From positions 1 to 33,298 of the forward strand of contig DNJG01000125.1 of the NCBI GenBank assembly GCA_003489165.1: DNA of 33,298 bases, in the 5' to 3' direction. This stretch comes from Nitrospinota bacterium (GTDB lineage: Bacteria; Nitrospinota; Nitrospinia; UBA9942). Of the stretch, positions 1-5,083 are shown piece by piece (within the stretch, counting starts at the first letter, position 1; every line of letters starts with the position of its first letter). The position numbers were made by a program, and so were the translations under genes. The notes under the pieces are model-generated. The model was not told where the DNA came from, made no database searches, and worked only from the letters and a program-made list of their open reading frames with translations.

Positions 1-18
1 ATCCCCCTGGGGACGCCA
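1..18 (+). tRNA. 3' end of tRNA-Glu, left attachment core (partial)
   Basis: The first 18 bases read as the end of a tRNA: the 3' strand of a T stem (CCCCC), an acceptor 3' strand (TGGGGAC), one discriminator base G and an encoded CCA at 16-18. The other half needed to make a tRNA, an anticodon arm with UUC, lies at the right edge of the window. The integrase gene lies close by. I infer that the prophage sits in the 3' half of tRNA-Glu and that the window starts inside the duplicated core. Confidence 0.8.
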
Positions 19-84
19 ATAAATATATCAATGGTTTTGGCTGGAAGCATAGACTTGATAAGGGTCTTGGGGAAGTTTAACAAG

Positions 85-103
85 TAGGATAATGTAGGAT
101 GAT
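85..103 (+). repeat. TAGGATAAT/TAGGATGAT direct repeat, possible arm-type site
   Basis: Two copies of TAGGATRAT start 10 bp apart at 85 and 95. The reverse complement, ATTATCCTA, occurs twice more just upstream of the integrase start (1302 and 1322). Matching motifs on both sides of the integrase gene, near the attachment end, suggest integrase or excisionase binding sites. The role is inferred only from position and repetition. Confidence 0.4.
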
Positions 104-125
104 ATAAGATATTCTGGTATTAAAA

Positions 126-176
126 TTGGTAGTGTTTTTGGTAGATTTTGGGGTGGGTTGGTAGTTTTTTTGGTAG
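126..176 (+). repeat. Four TTGGTAG heptamers, candidate integrase arm sites
   Basis: TTGGTAG occurs at 126, 138, 158 and 170, giving start spacings of 12, 20 and 12 bp, that is two pairs with identical internal spacing. They lie between the attachment core and the integrase stop codon. Tyrosine recombinases of temperate phages commonly use short repeated arm sites in this location. I infer that role here; no binding data are visible. Confidence 0.45.
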
Positions 177-182
177 GGGTTT

Positions 183-1286
183 TCATGGTGTAAAATTCAG
201 TTTGTTCATCGGACTTTCTTTGTCTTCAATCACACTCAAATATCCCTGCGTAGTTTTAATGTTTGTATGTCCTGCCATCTTCATCACATAAGTTAAATCC
301 CTCGTATGTTTCAAAAGGTACGAAACGAAAGAGTGTCTAAGGGTGTAAGGAGGGACATCCTCAGGTATGCCTGCGATTCTCATTATTTCTTTTATTGCCC
401 TTGACACTGAATGACTATTGATTGCAGGCATAAAGCCTGCAGCTGCTTTATTTTTCTTTTTTAAGTTTTTGAATAAGGGTGATAGAGCTGGATGTATATC
501 AATGCTCCTTGTCTTCCTCGTCTTTGTCTGCCCTTGCACATGAATTTTTTTATTGTCAAGGTCTATGTCTGAAGGTTTGAGTCTTAAAATTTCTGAGGGT
601 CGCAGACCGGCATAAAGATATATCAGGACAATTGTTTTGATGTTCCCATACAAAAGATGTTTATAACGCTCTAATGCCTCCATGAATGCTTTGATTTCTC
701 CCGGTGATAATGCCCTCCTGATTTTCTCCCCATCCCCTTTTAAAAGGGGGATACGGCGGGCTGGGTTTGTATCTGCGGATATGCCATCAAGCAGGTGTCT
801 TATGATAATTAAATCTTTACTGATTGTGTCTGGATGCAATCCGTTATTTTTTCTCCATGAGATATAAGATTCAATATTTTCTTTTGTGAGTTCAGTGGGG
901 GAGATGTCCTTGAAATAGTCTACAATTTTATAAAGGCGGTTCAGATTGACAGAGTGTGTATAAGGTCGGCATTGCTCTCGGGACCATTGTTCATATTTTT
1001 TGGTTAATTCATGCCATGTGGCAAATGAATTGATATCGGGGGTTCCTGATAGTTCCAGAGCCTCCTCTTTTGTGAGGTAACCCATGTTGAGGCAGAATTT
1101 AATTTCATCCTTTTTGATTGCTCTTTGTCTGCTCAGGGATTCCAGCCTCATTACATCTGTCAAGAGCTGCTGCGCCTCAGTCTTCTTTTTTTTGAATTTT
1201 ATTTTATCCTTATGCGTGCCGTCCGGGAAGAACACCCGATATTTTACCTGCCACCCATCTCTTGAATTTTTATAAAGGTGAGACAT
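183..1286 (-). CDS. int: Site-specific tyrosine recombinase (phage integrase)
   Basis: A 367-residue tyrosine recombinase that would integrate and excise the prophage at the tRNA attachment site. The N-terminal part (about 1-70) looks like an AP2-type arm-binding domain, 85-170 is a SAM-like core-binding domain, and the catalytic domain runs from about 195 to 355. Visible active-site residues are Arg229 (AGLRPSE), a basic segment with Lys255/258, Arg317 (YTLRHSF), His340 (GHTN) and nucleophile Tyr349 (QGYL). The usual first His of the HxxR box is Tyr314 here, a known but less common variation. Residues 179-186 (IPLLKGDG) coincide with a palindromic DNA element. The gene lies next to the attachment half-site and is transcribed towards it. 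Confidence 0.95.
   Translation of the reverse strand: MSHLYKNSRDGWQVKYRVFFPDGTHKDKIKFKKKKTEAQQLLTDVMRLESLSRQRAIKKDEIKFCLNMGYLTKEEALELSGTPDINSFATWHELTKKYEQWSREQCRPYTHSVNLNRLYKIVDYFKDISPTELTKENIESYISWRKNNGLHPDTISKDLIIIRHLLDGISADTNPARRIPLLKGDGEKIRRALSPGEIKAFMEALERYKHLLYGNIKTIVLIYLYAGLRPSEILRLKPSDIDLDNKKIHVQGQTKTRKTRSIDIHPALSPLFKNLKKKNKAAAGFMPAINSHSVSRAIKEIMRIAGIPEDVPPYTLRHSFVSYLLKHTRDLTYVMKMAGHTNIKTTQGYLSVIEDKESPMNKLNFTP
732..752. repeat. Palindromic element inside the integrase gene
   Basis: CCCCTTTTAAAAGGGG at 734-749 is a perfect 16-bp palindrome, within a slightly longer imperfect one. It is read in frame as IPLLKGDG between the core-binding and catalytic domains. It resembles the CCCC...GGGG palindromes at 4711-4723 and 29069-29092. 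I infer a dispersed genomic repeat that landed in a tolerant linker. Confidence 0.55.
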
Positions 1287-1301
1287 GCGATATTATCATA
1301 T

Positions 1302-1335
1302 ATTATCCTATTATAATCAAGATTATCCTATTATA
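1302..1335 (-). promoter_or_regulatory. 20-bp-phased ATTATCCTATTATA repeats upstream of integrase
   Basis: The 14-mer ATTATCCTATTATA is present at 1302-1315 and again at 1322-1335, exactly 20 bp apart, about two helical turns. The integrase ATG is at 1286 on the minus strand, so these repeats cover its likely promoter. They share the TAGGATAAT core with the repeats at 85-103. Likely roles are integrase or excisionase sites, or an operator controlling integrase expression; this is inference. Confidence 0.45.
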
Positions 1336-1404
1336 TATAGAAATGCAAGAATCGTTCCAAAAATAGCCTCTTAAAAATAAAGTTATTTTTTTGTGTTTTT
1401 CCTC

Positions 1405-1433
1405 TTGACAAAAAGTAAACAATAGATTACATT
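1405..1433 (+). promoter_or_regulatory. Sigma70-like promoter for the hairpin segment and XRE gene
   Basis: TTGACA at 1405-1410 is a consensus -35 box. Seventeen bases later is TACATT (1428-1433), an acceptable -10, followed by an AT-rich run. The predicted transcription start is near 1440, just before GAGAGGATTG. It would drive the hairpin-rich segment and the XRE gene at 1875. Confidence 0.6.
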
Positions 1434-1441
1434 ATATATAA

Positions 1442-1870
1442 GAGAGGATTGAGGCAATCAAGCCTGCACCGATAGGGGAGCGGTGATACTCCCCTAAAAA
1501 TAAGGAGGGAATATGAAAAAAATAATATTTAACAGTAAAGAAATACGGGAAGGGGCATTAGATACCCTTCCTAGAGTAGAAGGGAGGGGGGAATATCTAT
1601 CAGGGTGGGACTGCCGGCAGTCCCACGTCTGCTCCTGCAGGACAAGTGCAGGAGAAGACAGTGACGGGTGGTTCCGTCACATACAGCATGTATGCGATGT
1701 TCACTCCGGAGGAGTAAGAATCCGTTGTGAAAATGTATACTAACGGGGACTACCACCCGCCTTTTTTGGTCTTACCATCGGCGGGTGTGGTAAGGCAGCC
1801 CCGGCTTTCAACGGGAACATAGCCCGCGAATAATAAGGGAGCGGTTAATCTCCCCGAATTGAGAGGATTG
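1442..1870 (+). ncRNA. Hairpin-dense segment, candidate structured RNA or small inserted element
   Basis: About ten inverted repeats lie in a row. They are GATTG/CAATC (1447-1459), TAGGGGAG/CTCCCCTA (1473-1496), CCCTTC/GAAGGG (1565-1584), a perfect 22-bp palindrome (1605-1626), CTCCTGCA/TGCAGGAG (1632-1654), GTGACGG/CCGTCAC (1661-1680), CATACA/TGTATG (1680-1694), ACTCC/GGAGT (1703-1715), TACCACCCGCC with its bulged partner (1751-1792) and GGGAG/CTCCC (1837-1854). The segment is more GC-rich than its surroundings. Its ends carry the same 10-mer, GAGAGGATTG (1442 and 1861). Removing one repeat plus the intervening sequence would place the XRE gene directly behind the promoter. A structured RNA, an insertion, or a decayed small gene all remain possible. 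Confidence 0.45.
1513..1743 (+). CDS. Doubtful short ORF, possibly the 5' part of a frameshifted gene
   Basis: The ATG has a good ribosome site (AAGGAGGG, 5 nt upstream), and the first 26 residues (MKKIIFNSKEIREG...) look translated. After the GGGGGG run at 1586-1591 this frame becomes Cys/His/Arg-rich and implausible. The +1 frame then looks more protein-like (NIYQGGTAGSP...YAMFTPEE) until TAA at 1715, and continues plausibly past it to 1822. This could be a frameshifted pseudogene, a sequence error in the G run, or chance reading of a structured segment. I recognise no family. Confidence 0.3.
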   Translation: MKKIIFNSKEIREGALDTLPRVEGRGEYLSGWDCRQSHVCSCRTSAGEDSDGWFRHIQHVCDVHSGGVRIRCENVY

Positions 1871-1874
1871 TTTA

Positions 1875-2072
1875 ATGGGAAAATATAATTTTGAGGCATT
1901 AAGAAAAAGGAGAAAGGAGCTGGGGATGACCCAGCTTGAGCTTTCTAAAAAAATTAATATCACGAGGGAACATGTGGTTGTCCTTGAAAAAGGCAGGAAG
2001 CTTCCTCGTGCCGACCTGCTTGGCAGAATCGCTAAAGCCCTCAAGGTGAGAGAGGATTATTTTTTTCTATAA
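1875..2072 (+). CDS. Small XRE-family HTH transcriptional regulator
   Basis: This 65-residue protein is essentially one Cro/CI-type helix-turn-helix domain: RKRRKELGMTQLELSKKI, then the recognition helix region (TREHVVVLEKGRK) and the LPRADLLGRIAKAL helix. Proteins of this type bind operator DNA as dimers. A ribosome site (GAGAGG) lies 9 nt before the ATG, and an inverted repeat (GGGAG-8-CTCCC, 1837-1854) sits just upstream. A close relative of that repeat lies near 1473-1496. These dyads could be its operators, or RNA hairpins in the leader. It may be a second phage switch regulator or control integrase. Confidence 0.85.
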   Translation: MGKYNFEALRKRRKELGMTQLELSKKINITREHVVVLEKGRKLPRADLLGRIAKALKVREDYFFL

Positions 2073-2080
2073 TCCCCAAA

Positions 2081-2476
2081 CTAATTGCATTTATTTTTTG
2101 AATGAACCATAACATTGCTATCATACTTCCACATTTTACCTGTTCCTGCATCAATTAGCATACCGACAGGAAATCCATAAAGCAACAAAAAATTTGTCCA
2201 GAATGATGGTGTTATATTCTTGTTAATATTTAAACCAATGGGCTCATAACATACATCAGTCAACCTAATTTCTATCCCTCTATGAGATGATTCAGCAACG
2301 ATGGTAGCCGGAAGTTTTGCAGCGTATGCACCTGTTGATGTCGTAATTTCAACAGCTACTCCTTCTTTATTATCCGCACTCCTCGCCAATATTGTCTGGC
2401 TTCCTGCATTATATATTGATGCACAACCTGATACAAAAAAAGATATTACAACAATCAGAGAAACAATTCTTTTCAT
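2081..2476 (-). CDS. Putative lipoprotein, lysogeny operon
   Basis: A 131-residue protein with a lipoprotein signal: basic start (MKR), hydrophobic core and lipobox FVSGC, with Cys18 as the predicted lipidated residue. The mature part has no recognisable enzyme motif. Its C-terminal segment, FPVGMLIDAGTGKMWKYDSNV, resembles the glycine-rich D-x-x-TG-x-x-x-x-Y pattern of small bacterial lipoproteins of unknown function. It is the last gene of the minus-strand operon led by the repressor, so it should be expressed in the lysogen. The ribosome site GGAGGG and neighbouring bases resemble those of the lipoprotein gene upstream. Superinfection exclusion or lysogenic conversion is possible but unproven. 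Confidence 0.75.
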   Translation of the reverse strand: MKRIVSLIVVISFFVSGCASIYNAGSQTILARSADNKEGVAVEITTSTGAYAAKLPATIVAESSHRGIEIRLTDVCYEPIGLNINKNITPSFWTNFLLLYGFPVGMLIDAGTGKMWKYDSNVMVHSKNKCN

Positions 2477-2495
2477 AAGCCCTCCATAAAAAGAT

Positions 2496-2897
2496 TTAAT
2501 TATTGTCTATAAAACTTTTAATCATTTTTCTGCCAACAATTGATGTCGCAGTCCAGCCTCGAATTGTTCCTACTATCTCTGTGTAGAATCCGACATCTAT
2601 CTCACCGAGAATTATCTGTCCCTCAGGAACATTGTAGATTTTCGCTGCCTTCTTACGGAGGGCTGCCTGATAAGTCGAAGCTGGTGGTGGAGTAACAAGA
2701 CTGAGAGGCCATTCCGCTCGACCTGTCTCGTCATTTATACAATATCCCCCTTGACATGCTATCACCTTTCCAAGTATTTGAACTCCATCTTCACTTAAGT
2801 CAAATGTTATCCCCGTTCCTGGATAAATAGACTTAGTTGTCACAGCACATCCCATCAATACAGATACCATTATCACGCAGAGTAAGATTCGTTTCAT
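2496..2897 (-). CDS. Putative lipoprotein, lysogeny operon
   Basis: This 133-residue protein begins MKRILLCVIMVSVLMGCAV, a typical lipoprotein signal with lipobox VLMGC (Cys17). The mature protein includes two further Cys (CQGGYC) and an amphipathic segment (YQAALRKKAAKIYNVPEG) before a conserved-looking core, EIDVGFYTEIVGTIRGW. I do not recognise the family. The ATG overlaps the stop of the Cys-rich -1-frame reading (ATGA), with GAGGG as ribosome site. It lies between the repressor and a second lipoprotein gene. Expression from the prophage makes it a candidate for envelope modification or phage exclusion. Confidence 0.75.
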   Translation of the reverse strand: MKRILLCVIMVSVLMGCAVTTKSIYPGTGITFDLSEDGVQILGKVIACQGGYCINDETGRAEWPLSLVTPPPASTYQAALRKKAAKIYNVPEGQIILGEIDVGFYTEIVGTIRGWTATSIVGRKMIKSFIDNN

Positions 2898-3118
2898 AAG
2901 CCCTCATTAAAAAGGTTTAACTGACTTTCATTATAATTGCATTTACACCCTTTATCACAGTTACACTTTACTTTTTTACACTTAAAACAAAATACATTAT
3001 CTTTTGTCTTTCGTGGGACTTTATTCCAACCTATACCTAACAACCACAGGCATCCGACTGTTGTAATTTCTTTTCCAGCGGGATTTTTATAAGACCTAAT
3101 TATCCTGCAAGTTTTGTT
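2894..3118 (-). CDS. Cys-rich small protein or -1-frameshift tail of the repressor
   Basis: Between the repressor stop and the first lipoprotein, the -1 frame is open for 74 codons and ends in an ATGA overlap. It has a short hydrophobic stretch (VGCLWLLGIGW) and a cluster of cysteines (FCFKCKKVKCNC, then CKC), eight Cys in all, suggesting metal binding. No ATG, GTG or well-placed TTG start is seen. The repressor gene ends in an A8 run read as ATA AAA AAA ACA, a slippery A AAA AAA heptamer that would lead exactly into this frame. Options are a programmed frameshift fusion, a homopolymer error or natural indel hiding a fused gene, or a separate gene with a rare start. Confidence 0.5.
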   Translation of the reverse strand, partial: NKTCRIIRSYKNPAGKEITTVGCLWLLGIGWNKVPRKTKDNVFCFKCKKVKCNCDKGCKCNYNESQLNLFNEGL

Positions 3119-3504
3119 TTTTTTATTGCCTCTTTGTTCGGATTGTCAAGAAAGGCATCTATGTTTTGCTTAATCGCTATGACTGTCTTATCTTGTTTTG
3201 TTCTCATTAGCTGTATAAGTTTTTCTATGTATTCCTTTTCCTCTTGTGAATAATATTGCTCTGATTCTTCAGCAACTATTTCTTTCTTTACTTTATCTTC
3301 GCCTGTTACAAGCCATTCAATAGTAACTTCCCCTGCCTTTGCCAGTTTTATAAGATTCTCAAGACCGGGTAAACTGCCATCTTCAATATAAGATTGTAAG
3401 GTTGAATCACGAAGTCCACACGCGATTGCATACCGTCTTTTTACACCATTATATCTATTTTTAATAATCCAATCTAATCTCTCAACAAAACCTTTATACA
3501 TCAT
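3100..3504 (-). CDS. CI-like prophage repressor (HTH)
   Basis: This 134-residue protein has an N-terminal helix-turn-helix of the phage CI type: RYAIACGLRDSTLQSYIEDGSLPGLENL, followed by the EWLVTGED motif common in this family. The C-terminal half is a charged helix (residues about 75-115) rather than a peptidase S24 domain, so LexA-like self-cleavage is not expected. It starts the minus-strand operon and diverges from the rightward promoter across a 13-bp dyad at 3519-3562. That arrangement supports a role as lysogeny repressor. An A8 slippery run near the stop allows a Cys-rich -1-frame extension. No clear Shine-Dalgarno precedes the ATG. Confidence 0.85.
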   Translation of the reverse strand: MMYKGFVERLDWIIKNRYNGVKRRYAIACGLRDSTLQSYIEDGSLPGLENLIKLAKAGEVTIEWLVTGEDKVKKEIVAEESEQYYSQEEKEYIEKLIQLMRTKQDKTVIAIKQNIDAFLDNPNKEAIKKTKLAG

Positions 3505-3518
3505 ATAATAAATAAATT

Positions 3519-3562
3519 ACCAAATATCGTATTTTTCACTTGACAAGTTTACGATATATGGT
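3519..3562. promoter_or_regulatory. Inverted-repeat operator between repressor and early operon
   Basis: ACCAAATATCGTA (3519-3531) and TACGATATATGGT (3550-3562) form a 13-bp inverted repeat with 12 matches and an 18-bp centre. The centre holds CTTGACAAG, so the -35 box of the rightward promoter lies on the dyad axis. The right arm lies between the -35 and -10 boxes. A repressor bound here would block the early operon and could also control its own gene. Confidence 0.7.
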
Positions 3563-3569
3563 ATATATT
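3540..3569 (+). promoter_or_regulatory. Rightward early promoter (PR-like)
   Basis: A consensus TTGACA (3540-3545) is followed after 18 bases by TATATT (3564-3569), with TATATA at 3562-3567 as an alternative at 16 bases. Transcription would begin near 3576 and run through the structured leader into the early operon from 3962. It overlaps the 13-bp operator dyad. Confidence 0.65.
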
Positions 3570-3576
3570 TCTTTCC

Positions 3577-3961
3577 ATGACGATGAGGATAGGGTTAAAA
3601 ACTAAAAAACAGCAAAACATATTAGGGCAAGGACACCTTTCGCTACCAGCCAAAGGACTATCCTCATCCGATAGTCCTTGCCCTGATTTAAAATTATCCA
3701 GAAAACAGACTAAGGATATTTATAATCATAATTATTTCAAAACAAAAAAGGGGTGGAGTAAGGCAAAGTTATCCTTTGCCAACGCTCCAGAGAATATCCC
3801 TTCTCTTCCATACCCCGCAAACACAAAGCCCCTTGATACTTTAGTCGGTGTCCTGGGGCTTTTGTGTTCTATGTTTTTATACCCTTTTTCAGTATTCATG
3901 TCAATAAATTATATGATGCCGTTCCGCTTTGGAATTATATCTTTATTGGGGATATAGAATT
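3577..3961 (+). ncRNA. Structured early leader RNA, no convincing gene
   Basis: The segment from the early promoter to the first good gene contains strong hairpins. AAGGACTATC/GATAGTCCTT (3653-3679) is 10 bp. AGGGCAAGGAC (3624-3634) can instead pair with GTCCTTGCCCT (3674-3684) over 11 bp, so these two are alternatives. A compound stem TGGAG..GGCAAAG / CTTTGCC..CTCCA spans 3754-3789. ACACAAAGCCCC (3821-3832) pairs with GGGGCTTTTGTGT (3855-3867) with one bulge. An ORF at 3577-3957 overlaps all this but lacks a ribosome site and has unconvincing composition. A put-like antitermination RNA or attenuator would fit the position. Confidence 0.45.
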
Positions 3962-4444
3962 ATGAAAAATTGGAAATCTTATGAGGCACTTGAGGAATGT
4001 ATCCGAAGGGATGCGGTAGAGGTCGCAAACTTACTGCATCAATCTAAAACTCTCATTCAAAAGTGGAAAGAGGCACCCGCTACTGATGAGGATTATACTC
4101 AGTCCGGCACCCGAAACCCGCTTGATAGGATTGAAAAGATAATTACTGCAATAGAAAAGATTGACCCGAAGCGGGCTTATATTCCGATCCTCTGGCTCTG
4201 TGCCCGATTCGGGTTTCTCCCGCCTGTGAAAATGCCGGCTGGTCTTGAATCTCAGCAAGATATTTTGAAAGCACTTCTAAAATGGAATGAGGAATTCGGC
4301 GAGACCTGCGCCGAGATTTCAAGAACTCTCAAGGATGGCAAAATTACTGAGAGGGAATATAAGGTTTGTTATAGAGAGGCTATGGAAGACATTCAGGCAT
4401 TGATGGAGCTTCTCGAGAAAATGAAGGAGAGGGTTAATAAATGA
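3962..4444 (+). CDS. Phage regulatory protein, CII/CP76-like
   Basis: The likely start is ATG 3962 (MKNWKSYEAL...), with a weak GGGGATA upstream; the reading frame also has an ATG at 3929. The 160-residue product has an N-terminal helical DNA-binding-like region, the segment SGTRNPLDRIEKIITAIEKI, and RAYIPILWLCARFGF. This layout is seen in phage CII-like regulatory proteins, where an HTH region is followed by an NPLDR-type motif and a WLC motif. The C-terminal half is helical and charged. As first gene after the early promoter it probably tunes early or lysogenic transcription. Family assignment is by pattern only. Confidence 0.65.
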   Translation: MKNWKSYEALEECIRRDAVEVANLLHQSKTLIQKWKEAPATDEDYTQSGTRNPLDRIEKIITAIEKIDPKRAYIPILWLCARFGFLPPVKMPAGLESQQDILKALLKWNEEFGETCAEISRTLKDGKITEREYKVCYREAMEDIQALMELLEKMKERVNK

Positions 4445-4677
4445 CTTCCATGGCACAAAAAAATATGTCCAGTATAGAAACCTATCAGGAGGATAAAAAG
4501 CCTTTACACATAAGCATAGATACTTTGTCACAGCGTCCTGTATGCAAGCTCTTAAACTGCAGGAGAGAGTTTATCCCAAAGCGGATAGACCAGGTCTTTT
4601 GCTGCACTGAACACAGGCTCCTTTACCACAGCACTATCAGAGAAATCGGCAAGAAGGCAATGGAGATAATGAAATGA
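4441..4677 (+). CDS. Small protein with C-C-C-H zinc-finger-like pattern
   Basis: A 78-residue protein whose ATG overlaps the previous stop (ATGA), which indicates translational coupling. The centre reads CKLLNCRREF...QVFCCTEHRLLYH, a Cys-x4-Cys...Cys-Cys-x2-His arrangement similar to short zinc fingers found in phage proteins that recognise nucleic acid. The N-terminal 30 residues are polar and may be disordered. The next gene again overlaps by ATGA. Function unknown. Confidence 0.7.
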   Translation: MTSMAQKNMSSIETYQEDKKPLHISIDTLSQRPVCKLLNCRREFIPKRIDQVFCCTEHRLLYHSTIREIGKKAMEIMK

Positions 4678-4955
4678 GACGCACTAAACATAATTCTAAT
4701 CCCGCTCCTCTCCCCAAAGGGGATGGTGTCCCTCCCGCATCATCCCCGACCCCTCTATTCAGGAAAAAATATATTTCATTGAGAGAGGCAGCGGCTTATC
4801 TGGGGATTCAAGTTGATACCCTTCAAAAATGGGTGCAGAGAAAAATCATTCCTCATTATAGATTTCCGTTTGAAACATCGCATCCAAAATTCAATATTGA
4901 TGAGTTAGAGAGATATACAAACCGCCGCAGAGTAGAGATAAGGGGAAGGGCATGA
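4674..4955 (+). CDS. Helix-turn-helix DNA-binding protein, excisionase-like
   Basis: A 93-residue protein. Residues about 34-88 form a MerR/excisionase-type winged HTH: YISLREAAAYLGIQVDTLQKWVQRKIIPHYR, then FNIDELERYTNRRR. Such proteins act as excisionases (bending attachment DNA) or small regulators. The N-terminal 30 residues (PAPLPKGDGVPPASSPTP) are Pro-rich, lie over a CCCC-AAA-GGGG palindrome and look like a repeat-derived extension. The gene is coupled at both ends by ATGA overlaps. It is a good candidate for Xis, although it lies 3.4 kb from the integrase. Confidence 0.7.
   Translation: MRRTKHNSNPAPLPKGDGVPPASSPTPLFRKKYISLREAAAYLGIQVDTLQKWVQRKIIPHYRFPFETSHPKFNIDELERYTNRRRVEIRGRA
4711..4723. 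repeat. Short CCCC-AAA-GGGG palindrome inside HTH gene
   Basis: TCCCCAAAGGGGA is a perfect inverted repeat read as LPKGDG, nearly the same peptide as the integrase insert (LLKGDG). The flanking Pro/Ser-rich codons look non-homologous to the HTH fold. I infer a remnant of the same dispersed repeat family. Confidence 0.45.
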
Positions 4956-5083
4956 ATAATCATATAGGGATTGTAGGGTTGTTGATGGAGGAAAATAAGG
5001 AGAAAAAAGATACGATAGTTGAACTTGAAAAATGGCTCTCATCCCAAGAAGAAAAAAAGGAGGGTTATGACAAGAACGGATAA
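4952..5083 (+). CDS. Small acidic/basic helical protein
   Basis: A 43-residue ORF starting in an ATGA overlap with the HTH gene (MNNHIGIVGLLMEENKEKKD...). After a short hydrophobic start it is a charged amphipathic helix rich in Lys and Glu. It ends 17 bp inside the next gene, whose ribosome site (AAAGGAGGG) lies within it. The coupling at both ends supports translation. No family recognised. Confidence 0.55.
   Translation: MNNHIGIVGLLMEENKEKKDTIVELEKWLSSQEEKKEGYDKNG

Noticed and set aside
1762..1767. T6 run as a terminator in the hairpin array
   Set aside because: The run lies in the loop of the 1751-1792 stem rather than after a stem, so it does not fit an intrinsic terminator.
3577..3957. 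A 126-codon reading frame after the early promoter
   Set aside because: There is no ribosome site, composition changes abruptly along it, and it covers strong hairpins with no family resemblance. I treat the interval as a structured leader.
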